Positions 37,272 to 46,806 of a stretch of DNA of 64,000 bases are shown piece by piece. Position 1 is the first letter of the stretch. Every line of letters starts with the position of its first letter. This DNA is from Flavobacterium saccharophilum. GTDB lineage: Bacteria > Bacteroidota > Bacteroidia > Flavobacteriales > Flavobacteriaceae. The position numbers and the translations under genes are program-made. The stretch covers positions 496,001 through 560,000 of the forward strand of contig NZ_FRBY01000004.1 of NCBI RefSeq assembly GCF_900142735.1. The letters are read 5' to 3'. The notes under the pieces are model-generated. The model saw only the letters and a program-made list of their open reading frames with translations. It was not told the DNA's origin and ran no database searches.

Positions 37272-39653
37272 ATGAAAACAATTTCAAGAATAGTTTTACT
37301 GCTGGTCATGATCATTTTACTTTTTTCCTGTTCAAAGAAAAAAGACAGTTTCAATCCGGCTTCCTGGGTAGATCCACAAATTGGATCAGTACACGGACGT
37401 TGGTTTTTTTACACACCGGCTTCTTTACCTTTTGGAATGGCAAAACTTGCTCCGCATACCAATGCTTATGGAAGTATAGGAAGTTGGGAACCTTGTGGTT
37501 ACGACGATCGCCATACCTCGATTGAAGGTTTTGGCCATTTTCATGAGTTTCAAATTGGTGGTTTGGTTGCAATGCCGGTAACAGGAAAATTGCAAACTAC
37601 TCCCGGAACTTTAGAAAAACCGGAAACCGGTTATCGATCGACTTTTGATAAAAAAGATGAACATGCAGAGCCGGGTTATTATTCGGTTTTTCTTAAAGAA
37701 TATGGAATTAAAGCCGAATTAACAGCAACAGAAAGAGTTGGTTTTCATCGTTATACTTTCCCTGAATCAAAACAATCCCGTATCATTTTCGACATCGGCC
37801 ACCGTCAGGGCGAAAGCAGTGGTGTGACAGAAGCTACGATGAAACTTTCAGGAAAAAATACGTTAGAAGGAACAATCGAAACGTATCCGGAATATTTGAA
37901 ATTCTGTGATCCTGAGAAACGCGTTAAAATGTATTTTGTGATTCGAATGAGTAAAACACCTGAAAGCTATGGTTCATTTGTCGAAGATAAAACCTTTGAT
38001 AATCAGTCTGAAACTAAAGGAATTGGAAACGGAATGTATTTGAATTTTGCAACCAAAAAAGGAGAAGTGGTGGAAATGCAGGTTGGATTATCCTACACCA
38101 GCATTGAAAATGCAAAGTTGAATTTGAAAGCGGAAGCAGACGGACAAACTTTTGATGCCGTAAAACAAACAGCGCACGAAAAATGGAATGAAAAATTAGG
38201 CCGAATTAAAGTTGAAACCAAAAATAACATCAATAAAGTAAAATTCTACACGGGCTTATATCATGCGCTTTTAGGACGTGGTTTAGCAAGTGATGCAAAT
38301 GGAAGTTATCCGAGACACGATGGAAAGATTGGTCATATTCCTTTAAATGCAGACGGAAAACCCAAATACAATCATTACAATACAGACGGAATTTGGGGCG
38401 GATTTTGGAATCTGAGTCAGCTTTGGGCATTGGCTTATCCTGATTATTTAAGCGAATACATTCAGTCAAATATTGATTTTGCAAACGAAACAGGTTGGTT
38501 ACACGATGGAGTGGCGGCTGGCGCACATTCTAATGGCGTACAAACGAATTGTTTTGGTTTGATGATTGCGTCCACTTATAATTGTGGTATTCGCGATTTT
38601 AATGTAAAAGAAGCCTATAAGATCGCTTACAAAAATGAAACAGGCTACAGCGGTCGTCCGTTTGGTTCAGGAAAATACGATCTGGCTTATTTTGTAAAAG
38701 AGGGTTATATTCCTTCAAAAGATACACTTTTAGCCAACGGATGGACGTTCAATTTTGGAGCATCACATACTTTGGAATTCGCTTATACTTCTTACGGCGT
38801 TGCGCAATTTGCAAAGGCTTTGGGTAAAAAGAAGGATTATGAGAAACTGATGAAACAGGCAGGAAACTGGAAAAATATTTTTGATCCGGAAACTAAATTC
38901 ATTCGTCCAAAATATGAGAATGGCAAATTCATAGAAAAGTTCGACCCAATGCAGGCCTGGAGAGGTTTTCAGGAAGCCAATGGTTACCAATATACCTGGT
39001 ATGTACCACAAGATCCAGCAGGATTAATTAAAATTCTGGGTAAAGATTTATTCAACAAACGACTGGAAACAACATTTGTAGAAAGCCAGAAATCAACTTT
39101 TGGCGGCGGAAAAGGAGTGGACAGTTTCTCTGGATTGGAAATGCTTTATAATCATGGAAATCAGCCTTGTCTGCACCATTCATTCCTTTTTAATTATTCG
39201 GGTAAACCCTGGCTGACACAAAAATGGTCGCGTACCATCTGCGATGAATTTTATGGCACAGAACCACTTCACGGTTACGGATTTGGTCAGGATGAAGATC
39301 AGGGACAGTTGGGCGCCTGGTTTGTAATGGCATCCATGGGATTGTTCGATGTTCAGGGACACGCAGCCATGAATCCAACTTTTCAATTTGGAAGTCCATT
39401 GTTTGATAAAGTAACCATCAAACTGGATAAAAAATATTATAAAGGCGATGAACTGATAATCGAAACCAAAAACAATTCAAAGACCAACCGATACATTCAA
39501 TCCGCTTCTTTCAACGGAGAGCAGATTGAAAATGCGTGGATCTATCGCAAAAAACTAACAGATGGCGGCACTTTAATTTTTGATATGGGAGCAAATCCAA
39601 ACAAAAAATGGGGAATCAAAACACCACCACCATCTATGAGTACAAGTAAATAA
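37272..39653 (+). CDS. GH92-family lipoprotein with divergent active-site motifs
   Basis: This 793-residue protein has a lipoprotein signal (LLFSCSKKKD). It opens with WVDPQIGSVHGRWFFYTP, clearly GH92, and keeps the overall length and order. However, several family motifs are altered: EGNAWQY is EANGYQY (about residue 566), VPHD is VPQD, GNEPSHH is GNQPCLHH (about 628) and GNxDxGQMSAW is GQDEDQGQLGAW (about 671). Inserts are seen around GAHSNGVQTNCFG. Such changes suggest another linkage, a non-mannose leaving group or loss of activity. It probably sits on the membrane facing the periplasm or the surface. It follows the sugar porter by 15 bases, and the six-hairpin protein follows 47 bases later. 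Confidence 0.88.
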   Translation: MKTISRIVLLLVMIILLFSCSKKKDSFNPASWVDPQIGSVHGRWFFYTPASLPFGMAKLAPHTNAYGSIGSWEPCGYDDRHTSIEGFGHFHEFQIGGLVAMPVTGKLQTTPGTLEKPETGYRSTFDKKDEHAEPGYYSVFLKEYGIKAELTATERVGFHRYTFPESKQSRIIFDIGHRQGESSGVTEATMKLSGKNTLEGTIETYPEYLKFCDPEKRVKMYFVIRMSKTPESYGSFVEDKTFDNQSETKGIGNGMYLNFATKKGEVVEMQVGLSYTSIENAKLNLKAEADGQTFDAVKQTAHEKWNEKLGRIKVETKNNINKVKFYTGLYHALLGRGLASDANGSYPRHDGKIGHIPLNADGKPKYNHYNTDGIWGGFWNLSQLWALAYPDYLSEYIQSNIDFANETGWLHDGVAAGAHSNGVQTNCFGLMIASTYNCGIRDFNVKEAYKIAYKNETGYSGRPFGSGKYDLAYFVKEGYIPSKDTLLANGWTFNFGASHTLEFAYTSYGVAQFAKALGKKKDYEKLMKQAGNWKNIFDPETKFIRPKYENGKFIEKFDPMQAWRGFQEANGYQYTWYVPQDPAGLIKILGKDLFNKRLETTFVESQKSTFGGGKGVDSFSGLEMLYNHGNQPCLHHSFLFNYSGKPWLTQKWSRTICDEFYGTEPLHGYGFGQDEDQGQLGAWFVMASMGLFDVQGHAAMNPTFQFGSPLFDKVTIKLDKKYYKGDELIIETKNNSKTNRYIQSASFNGEQIENAWIYRKKLTDGGTLIFDMGANPNKKWGIKTPPPSMSTSK

Positions 39654-39700
39654 AGACATACTAACTTCTATATTTTAACCAATATAATTTCGATTAACAC

Positions 39701-40990
39701 ATGAGAAAAATTCTTTCTTCAATAGCAAGTCTTGCATTTGCATTGACTGCTATAGGACAACAAAAGCAGTTGATAGATAAGGCATTATCAGATAAAATAA
39801 AAAGCGATCAATATATGCCATTTGTGAAAAATAAGGCATTGGAAGTAATGAAAACCGGAGTAAATGCCGGTGATGGCTATCGCGAAGTCTGGATTCGTGA
39901 CTACAATACTTTTATAGAACTGGCAGCGCAAGTTTCTAAAAAAGAAGACATAAAAGAAAATCTTCTGGTGTTTTTCAGAATGCAGGGAGAAGATGGAAAC
40001 ATCATTGACGGTTACACGCCCAAAGAACAAATTGGTGCAGGCGAAACGGATTTCTCCTATTCAAAACTAGAACCAAGATACGCCGCTCATAAAAATACAG
40101 TTGAAACAGATCAGGAAACATCATTGGTACAAGCGGTTTACAAATACATTCAATTAACAGGTGATAAATCTATTTTAGCTGAAAAAGTGGGCAATAAAAC
40201 TGTTGCAGAAAGATTAGAGTGGTCAATGGATTTTTTAATGAAAAACCGGTACACTGAAAAATACGGTTTAATTACCGGAGCAACAACGGCAGACTGGGGA
40301 GATGTACAACCGGAGGAAGGTTATGGAGTTGATATTGATGGACATACTCATGTGGCCTGCGATATCTATGACAATGCAATGTTTATAGTGGCTTTGAATA
40401 ACATGACCGAAATCATGCCATCAACTAAAAAGAAGTGGGATAAAATCAGAAAAGACGTGGCAAAAAACACTCGTACTTATCTTTGGGATGCTAAAAATCA
40501 AAAGTATATTCCGCACTTGTATTTGAATGGATCGCCTTTTCCTGCTGATTTTGATGAAAATAATATTTTCTATTTCGGAGGAACAACGGTAGCAATGGAA
40601 GCAGGCTTATTAAGTAAAAAAGAAGTAAAAGCATCGTTAGACGAAATGGTAAAAAGAGTAAAAGAGGCTGGAGCTCCGTCTATTGGTTTGACACTTTATC
40701 CTCCTTATCCTAATGGATTTTTTGTAAACAAAATTATGAACCCGGTTTACAGTTATCAAAATGGTGGTGACTGGACATGGTTTGGAGCCAGAACCATTCA
40801 ACAATTAATTAAATACGGTTATGCTGAAGAAGCTTACCGCGAAGTACAACCTATGTTGAAACGCGTTAAGGATAATAATGGTTTCTTCGAATGGTATTCG
40901 ATAAAAAATGAGCCAAGAGGTTCCGGTACTTTCAGAGGCGAAGCGGGAGTTTTATATACCGCAATTGTGATGTTCGAAAATCTGAAATAA
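39701..40990 (+). CDS. Secreted six-hairpin glycosidase-like protein, family not assigned
   Basis: This 429-residue protein has a Sec signal ending near LTAIGQ. The pattern of repeated helical hairpins, with YREVWIRDYNTFIE, ETDQETSLVQAVYKYI, TTADWGDVQPEEGYG, HVACDIYDNAMFIVAL and NGGDWTWFGARTIQQLI, indicates an alpha/alpha six-barrel glycosidase. GH125, GH63, GH37 and related six-hairpin families come to mind, but I cannot place it firmly; GH125 exo-alpha-1,6-mannosidase would suit the context. Candidate acidic residues are in WIRD, DWGD and the FRGEAG motif near the C-terminus. It sits between a GH92 (47 bases upstream) and a terminator, so it ends the isomerase/transporter/mannosidase set. 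Confidence 0.7.
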   Translation: MRKILSSIASLAFALTAIGQQKQLIDKALSDKIKSDQYMPFVKNKALEVMKTGVNAGDGYREVWIRDYNTFIELAAQVSKKEDIKENLLVFFRMQGEDGNIIDGYTPKEQIGAGETDFSYSKLEPRYAAHKNTVETDQETSLVQAVYKYIQLTGDKSILAEKVGNKTVAERLEWSMDFLMKNRYTEKYGLITGATTADWGDVQPEEGYGVDIDGHTHVACDIYDNAMFIVALNNMTEIMPSTKKKWDKIRKDVAKNTRTYLWDAKNQKYIPHLYLNGSPFPADFDENNIFYFGGTTVAMEAGLLSKKEVKASLDEMVKRVKEAGAPSIGLTLYPPYPNGFFVNKIMNPVYSYQNGGDWTWFGARTIQQLIKYGYAEEAYREVQPMLKRVKDNNGFFEWYSIKNEPRGSGTFRGEAGVLYTAIVMFENLK

Positions 40991-41005
40991 ACAATAAAAT
41001 TACAT

Positions 41006-41049
41006 AAAGGTGATGTTGATACTATAGCAAATCAACTTCACCTTTTTTG
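41006..41049 (+). terminator. Rho-independent terminator after the six-hairpin gene
   Basis: Arms AAAGGTGATGTTGAT (41006-41020) and ATCAACTTCACCTTT (41031-41045) pair with one mismatch, followed by a T-run. The 303-base gap up to the next GH2 also holds a palindrome at 41179 and otherwise shows nothing recognisable. Confidence 0.85.
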
Positions 41050-41178
41050 TTTTACATGAATAAATACAAAATCAAACAGAAAGATTAAAGCCAATTCAAA
41101 TTTCAAAGAATTAAAGAAAAAGTATCATATCCATTTTTAATTGAAAATTACATGAAAATGATTAAAATAGTTTAAGTA

Positions 41179-41190
41179 TCCGTTAACGGA
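41179..41190. promoter_or_regulatory. Perfect palindrome TCCGTTAACGGA upstream of GH2
   Basis: A GC-richer 12-bp perfect palindrome stands out in a very AT-rich leader, 104 bases before the GH2 ATG. It has the look of an operator. It differs from the ACTAAAWCGWTTT family. Confidence 0.4.
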
Positions 41191-41293
41191 GCGTAGTTCC
41201 TGAACAAGTTTATGATGTAATTTCGAAAAAGTTTTTAAGAACAAAAAAGAGATTAAAAGTAAAATTGATACTTACAATTAAACAGAACAATAA

Positions 41294-44224
41294 ATGAAAA
41301 AGATTTTTGTATTTCTACTTTGCGCAGTCATGGCTTTTGCCGTAAATGCGCAACAATTTATAGCCGAGGGCAGGAAAGCACTCGCAGTAATTCCGTCACA
41401 AACCAGTGGTGTACCAAAAGCTAAAATCAGCTTAAACGGTTTGTGGGAAATAAACATGAATCCGGGTAATGAAGTTTGGAAAAATGATTCAGGAAACTGG
41501 CAAAAAATTCAGGTACCAGGCGAGCCGGCTATGCAGGGTTTTAAAGTAGAAAACGATAAAGAATTCTTTTATAAAACAACAGTTAATGTTTCGGCCAGTG
41601 CCAAAAACAAGACGACTATTATTCGTTTTAATGGTGTTTACAGTTATGCAAGGGTTTTTGTAAATGGTCATTTTGTGCGAGAGCATTTTGGTGGATTTAC
41701 CGCCTGGGATGCTGATATAAGCGCGTTTGTGGAGCCAGGAAAACCTGCGATTGTTTATGTGGGTGTTACAGACAGAGCAGATGATATTTCATATGCTTCG
41801 GGTTATGCGTTTCATCCAATCGGAGGAATATTAAGAGAAGTTCAATTGCTTGTAGTTCCTAATGATTATATCAATCGCTTTTATGTACAAACTGATTTTG
41901 AGAATGATTTTAAAGAAGCAAAGCTTTCTCTTACGGTAGCAAAAAGCAAAGCCAAAGGAAATAGTAAAATTAAATTTCAATTGTATGATGCCGGTGGTAA
42001 AGCGGTTTTAAATCAACCACAAACTTTTGATTTGGCGAATAATGGAGAAGGTAAATTCTCCGTTACTTTTGCAAATCCTATTTTGTGGAATCAGGAACAG
42101 CCTTATTTGTACACGTTGAAAGCAGAATTGATTTCAGCAGGAAAATCTGAGGAAAAAATTGAACAGAAAATAGGTTTTAGGAAAGTTGTTGTAGACGGAA
42201 AAAGAGTGCTGGTAAACGGTCAGCCAATTAAACTCCGTGGCGGCTGCAGGCACGATATGCATCCTTTGTTAGGAAGAAGCACGAATCGATATTATGATAG
42301 TCTGGATGTTGCAATGGCTAAAAAAGCCAATTTGAATTTTATTCGTACATCGCATTATCCGCCTTCACAGGACTTTCTGGAATTTGCTGATAAATATGGA
42401 ATTTATGTTCAGGAGGAAACTGCCATTTGTTTTGTGAACGATTGGAGAGAAGGTGTTTATAAAAAACTGGGAGAAACCAGTAATGACCCTGCATTTACCT
42501 CAAGATATTTAGGACAGTTAAGCGAAATGATTGATCATGACAGAAATCACGCAGCTGTTATTATGTGGTCAATAGGGAATGAAAGTGACTACGGTATTAA
42601 TTTTCAGAAAGAATATGAATTCGTAAAATCGGTTGATTTATCAAGACCTGTTTCCTGGTCATGGCCGGCAACTGCCTTTAAAGAAAATAAAAGATGTTTT
42701 GATATAGCTGTTGCGCATTATCCGGATTATAAAGGTAAAGACGAAGAAAATTTTGGGCTGGCAATTAAAAATATGGAACACGAAAGTTTGCCCTTATTAA
42801 GCGATGAGTGGGCACATGTGGCCTGCTATAATACAACTTTATTAAAAGCCGATCCTAACGTAAAAGATTTTTGGGGACAAAGTTTAGATCTAATGTGGGC
42901 CAATCGTTTTGATGTACCCGGAAATTTAGGTGGCGCTATCTGGGGAATGACGGATGAAACTTTTCACTTAAAAGATACCGTAACTGGTTATGGACCATGG
43001 GGATTTATAGATGTTTGGAGAAGAGAAAAAACAGAATTTTGGAACACGAAAAAAGCGTATTCGCCTATTAGGGTTTTAAAAACAAAGTTTGAAAGTACAG
43101 AAGTAGATGCTTATTTAAACGTTCCCGTTAAAAACAGATTCAATCATATTTCTTTAGATCAGATCAAATTAAAAATTACAATCAACGGTAAAAGTTTTGA
43201 TCAGCCAATGCCAGCATTAAAACCGCATGAAGAAGGAGTAATTAAAGTAGCCATCAGCGATACAAATAGTCCTGTTCTTTTACAGTTCTATGATGCTCAG
43301 AACAATCTGATCGATGAAGAACAGTTAACATTTAACAAACCAATAACGCTACAAGTAAAAACACTCAAGCTTAAATGGAATATAAAAAAGACCGATAAAG
43401 TAGTTGAATTAGAAAGTCAGGGGTTAAAAGTAAAACTAGATGCAGTTACCGGAGAACTTTTAAGCTCTGAAATGAGTGGAGAAAAAGTAGTAACAGGAGC
43501 TGCCAGAGTAATGGTGAACAAACCAAAACAACCTGAAGCTTTTAAAGAAACGCCAGGTATCTATTCAGGTGAATACAAAATCAAGAGCGCAACCATAAAT
43601 ACAGATGATAAAAGTTTGGTTACAGTTACATCTGAAGGTACAATAGATGATTATCCTGTAAAAATGACAACTGTTTATCAAGCCGATGGCACAATAAATA
43701 TAGAGTATGAAGTAGAGAATGTTCCGGAATATACCTGGCAGATAGGAGTAGCGCTACCGGTAGCGGATACTTTTGAAACTATAGAATGGAAACGCAAAGG
43801 ATACTGGAGTACTTATCCGTCGAATCATGTGTCTGCTAATGAAGGTAAAGCCAAACGTTTTTCAGATATAAAAGAAACTTATCGTGTTCAGCCTGTATAT
43901 GATGTTTCGCAGGGTATGTATGATTATTATTTGAAAAACAGCATTGATCCTGTAAAAGCAAATATGAAGGGAACTGAAATGTACAGAGGAACAAAAGAGA
44001 ATATTTTGTCTGTGGATTTGACTTCAGGAAATAAAAAAATAGAAGTAATTTCAAATGGACTCCAAGCTGCCAAAATGAATATCCTGGAATCAGGTCAGCA
44101 GGAATTGTTGATTATGGATAAATCGGATTACTGGAGTCTGAGCTGGGGAAATTTTGCAGGAACTAAAAACAATTCGAAAAGTTTAAAAGGAAGAGCAGTT
44201 GTGAAACTTGTTCAAAAAAAATAG
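41294..44224 (+). CDS. GH2 glycosidase of LacZ type with C-terminal Bgal-small-like domain
   Basis: This 976-residue protein has a signal ending near AVNAQQ. GH2 domains in order: jelly roll (SLNGLWEINMNPG, FHPIGGILREVQLL), Ig-like, barrel with RTSHYPPSQDFLEFADKYG, acid/base Glu430 in WSIGNESDYG and probable nucleophile Glu505 in LLSDEWAHV, an Ig-like domain, and a C-terminal beta-sandwich (about 690-976) like the small-chain domain of LacZ. Unlike LacZ the nucleophile motif is SDEWAHV rather than CEYAHAM. Beta-galactosidase or beta-mannosidase on the N-glycan core are both plausible. It stands alone between two terminators, with its own leader. Confidence 0.88.
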   Translation: MKKIFVFLLCAVMAFAVNAQQFIAEGRKALAVIPSQTSGVPKAKISLNGLWEINMNPGNEVWKNDSGNWQKIQVPGEPAMQGFKVENDKEFFYKTTVNVSASAKNKTTIIRFNGVYSYARVFVNGHFVREHFGGFTAWDADISAFVEPGKPAIVYVGVTDRADDISYASGYAFHPIGGILREVQLLVVPNDYINRFYVQTDFENDFKEAKLSLTVAKSKAKGNSKIKFQLYDAGGKAVLNQPQTFDLANNGEGKFSVTFANPILWNQEQPYLYTLKAELISAGKSEEKIEQKIGFRKVVVDGKRVLVNGQPIKLRGGCRHDMHPLLGRSTNRYYDSLDVAMAKKANLNFIRTSHYPPSQDFLEFADKYGIYVQEETAICFVNDWREGVYKKLGETSNDPAFTSRYLGQLSEMIDHDRNHAAVIMWSIGNESDYGINFQKEYEFVKSVDLSRPVSWSWPATAFKENKRCFDIAVAHYPDYKGKDEENFGLAIKNMEHESLPLLSDEWAHVACYNTTLLKADPNVKDFWGQSLDLMWANRFDVPGNLGGAIWGMTDETFHLKDTVTGYGPWGFIDVWRREKTEFWNTKKAYSPIRVLKTKFESTEVDAYLNVPVKNRFNHISLDQIKLKITINGKSFDQPMPALKPHEEGVIKVAISDTNSPVLLQFYDAQNNLIDEEQLTFNKPITLQVKTLKLKWNIKKTDKVVELESQGLKVKLDAVTGELLSSEMSGEKVVTGAARVMVNKPKQPEAFKETPGIYSGEYKIKSATINTDDKSLVTVTSEGTIDDYPVKMTTVYQADGTINIEYEVENVPEYTWQIGVALPVADTFETIEWKRKGYWSTYPSNHVSANEGKAKRFSDIKETYRVQPVYDVSQGMYDYYLKNSIDPVKANMKGTEMYRGTKENILSVDLTSGNKKIEVISNGLQAAKMNILESGQQELLIMDKSDYWSLSWGNFAGTKNNSKSLKGRAVVKLVQKK

Positions 44225-44296
44225 GCAGTTTGAATAGTTTATTTCGGAGAATATCTAAATAAAATTGTAATAAAGTGGATTGGTTAATGTTGAAAA

Positions 44297-44331
44297 GGGA
44301 TATTTCTTAGGAAGTATCTCTTTTTTTTTTC
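44297..44331 (+). terminator. Terminator after GH2
   Basis: Arms GGGATATTTC (44297-44306) and GAAGTATCTC (44311-44320) pair fully with two G-T wobbles, loop TTAG, followed by about eleven T residues. Confidence 0.8.
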
Positions 44332-44520
44332 TTTAATAGAAGGGCAAATAATAATTAAACAAAGATAATATCGAAGTACTATATAAACAGAAGTAATTAT
44401 ATCTTTAAAATTCTAAAATAATACCAATTTGGCAGAAAATAGACGAGAATGATTTTTTGGCCTGCGAGAAAATGTTTGTTTTTTTAAGACAGTATTTTTT
44501 TAGTTTTAATGTAATTAAAT

Positions 44521-46710
44521 ATGAAAATGAATTGTTTAAGAAGCTACAGATTTATAATTATTTTTTGTTTTTCGGTTGGATTGATGCAGGGGCAGCAAAC
44601 AAAGGCTGTTTATAAAAACCAGGATTTACCGATAGATAAGAGGGTTACCGATTTACTGAAACAATTGACTACAGAGGAGAAAATTTCGTTGTTAGGATTT
44701 GAAAGTAAAGCAGTAAAAAGATTAGATATTCCGCAATACAATTGGTGGAATGAATCTTTGCATGGCGTAGCGAGAGCGGGTAAAGCAACTGTTTTTCCAC
44801 AGGCTATTGGAATGGCGGCTTCTTTTAATAATGATTTGTTGAATGAAGTGGCAAACGCAATTTCTACCGAAGCCAGAGCCAAGAATAATATGGCTGTAGC
44901 CAAAGACCGTCGCTTGCAATATATGGGGTTGAATTTTTGGTCGCCAAACATCAATATTTTCAGGGATCCGCGTTGGGGAAGAGGGCAGGAAACCTACGGT
45001 GAAGATCCTTTTCTTACCGGAAAAATGGGAACTGCCTACATCAAAGGATTACAGGGAACAGATTCAAAATATATGAAAACAGCGGCTTGTGCCAAACATT
45101 TCGCCGTACACAGCGGGCCTGAAAAAACGAGACATTCTATTGATGTTATCGTTGATGAAAAAGATTTAAGAGAAACGTATTTGTATGCTTTCAAAAAATT
45201 GGTTGATGCAAAGGTTGAAACTGTAATGTGTGCTTACAATCGCGTAAATTCTGAACCTTGCTGCACCGGAAAAACATTACTTCAGGATATTCTAAGAAAA
45301 GAATGGAAATTCGGCGGACATGTAGTAACGGATTGTTGGGCATTACAAGATATTTATGAAGGACATAAAACATTGCCAAACAGTGTAGTTGTCGCTGCCG
45401 AAGCCATAAAAAGAGGCGTGAATATGGATTGCAGCGGATTGTTGCAAAAAGATGCTATCAACGCTCTGAATCAGAAATTGATTACTACTAAAGATATCGA
45501 TAATGCTTTGGCTCCAACTTTACGAACACAGTTCAAATTAGGTTTTTATGACAATCCGGAAGATAATCCGTATCGAAAATATGGTATAGACAGTATAGCG
45601 AATTTGTATCATAGAAATCTTAGCCGAAAAATGGCTGAGCAAAGTATGGTTTTGTTGAAAAATGGAGAAGTCGGTGAGAAGAAAACAAAGTTACTGCCTC
45701 TTAAAAAAGAGAATTATAAATCGCTGATGGTAGTGGGACCAAACGCGGGTTCTTTGGATGCTTTGTTAGGGAATTATCACGGAATTACAGATAAAGCTGT
45801 AAATTTTGTTGAAGGAATTGCAGGAGCTGTTGATCCTGATACTCGTATAGAATATGATATGGGTTGTGACTTTACCGATACAACTAATTTTGGTGGAGTT
45901 TGGGCAGCTTCTATGGCTGATGCAACGATTGCCGTAATTGGTTTTACACCGGTTTATGAAGGCGAAGAAGGAGATGCTTTTTTGGCTGATGGAAAAGGAG
46001 ATCGAAAAAATATGGATTTACCAGCTTCGCATATTGCCTATATTAAAGCACTTCGAAAAGGAACTAAAACGCCTCTTGTAGCGGTAATCACGGGAGGAAG
46101 TGCTGTTGATATTTCGGCAATTGAACCTTACGTTGATGCGATTGTTTTTGCGTGGTATCCGGGTGAACAAGGCGGAACGGCTTTAGCAAATCTTCTTTTT
46201 GGAAAAGTATCTCCATCAGGACATTTACCAGTTAGTTTTTACAAATCTTTCAGTGATTTACCTGATTATAACAGTTATGCAATGGCAGGCAGAACCTATC
46301 GTTATTTTGATAAAGAAGTACAATATCCTTTTGGCTTCGGGTTAAGCTACACCAGCTTTGGATACAATTGGGTTCAAAAACCGGAAAACACAAAAACGAC
46401 TTCTGATAAAATTTCAATGCAAATTAAAATTGAAAATACCGGTAACTATGATGCTGATGAAGTAGCACAGGTTTATATCGAATATCCAAATATAGACAGA
46501 ATGCCACTGAAAGAATTAAAGGCTTTTAAAAGGGTATCAATTGCTAAAGGGGATTCTAAAATCATTACGTTGGAAATTCCATTGTCAGAACTTCAAAAGT
46601 GGGATGATGCCAAAAAACAATTTAAGATTTACGAAGGACAATACAAAGTGAAAATTGGTTCGAATTCCAGAGATGTGATGTTGGAAACGGGTTTTGAAAT
46701 TGGGAAGTAA
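44521..46710 (+). CDS. GH3 beta-glycosidase of beta-xylosidase-like type
   Basis: This 729-residue protein has a signal ending near GLMQGQQ. GH3 marks: NWWNESLHGVARAGKATVFPQ, FRDPRWGRGQETYGEDPFL, KHFAVHSGPE, CAYNRVNSEPCC and the nucleophile Asp271 in VVTDCWALQDI. The alpha/beta sandwich (MVVGPNAGS) and FnIII domain (YPFGFGLSYTSF) follow; there is no PA14 insert, unlike the GH3 at 19694. The SLHGVARAG and TDCWAL patterns resemble bacterial and plant beta-xylosidases. Since plant N-glycans carry core beta-1,2-xylose, xylose removal is a fitting idea, but beta-glucosidase or hexosaminidase activity is possible. A GH92 follows 96 bases downstream. Confidence 0.9.
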   Translation: MKMNCLRSYRFIIIFCFSVGLMQGQQTKAVYKNQDLPIDKRVTDLLKQLTTEEKISLLGFESKAVKRLDIPQYNWWNESLHGVARAGKATVFPQAIGMAASFNNDLLNEVANAISTEARAKNNMAVAKDRRLQYMGLNFWSPNINIFRDPRWGRGQETYGEDPFLTGKMGTAYIKGLQGTDSKYMKTAACAKHFAVHSGPEKTRHSIDVIVDEKDLRETYLYAFKKLVDAKVETVMCAYNRVNSEPCCTGKTLLQDILRKEWKFGGHVVTDCWALQDIYEGHKTLPNSVVVAAEAIKRGVNMDCSGLLQKDAINALNQKLITTKDIDNALAPTLRTQFKLGFYDNPEDNPYRKYGIDSIANLYHRNLSRKMAEQSMVLLKNGEVGEKKTKLLPLKKENYKSLMVVGPNAGSLDALLGNYHGITDKAVNFVEGIAGAVDPDTRIEYDMGCDFTDTTNFGGVWAASMADATIAVIGFTPVYEGEEGDAFLADGKGDRKNMDLPASHIAYIKALRKGTKTPLVAVITGGSAVDISAIEPYVDAIVFAWYPGEQGGTALANLLFGKVSPSGHLPVSFYKSFSDLPDYNSYAMAGRTYRYFDKEVQYPFGFGLSYTSFGYNWVQKPENTKTTSDKISMQIKIENTGNYDADEVAQVYIEYPNIDRMPLKELKAFKRVSIAKGDSKIITLEIPLSELQKWDDAKKQFKIYEGQYKVKIGSNSRDVMLETGFEIGK

Positions 46711-46774
46711 GAGAATAGAACATAGAAAATAGAGAATAGAATAAAGAAGCAAGAAGCAAGAGGCAAGATTTTAT
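46711..46774. repeat. Purine-rich short repeats between GH3 and GH92
   Basis: Repeated AGAATAGAA and GAAGCAAGA-type words fill most of the 96-base gap. They look like simple-sequence repeats without dyad symmetry. Confidence 0.5.
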
Positions 46775-46806
46775 CGCTTTGCTCTTTTATAAAATAACAG
46801 AAGAAA

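Noticed and set aside
44610..44954. 114-codon minus-strand frame inside GH3
   Set aside because: It is antisense to the conserved GH3 barrel and shows no family features.
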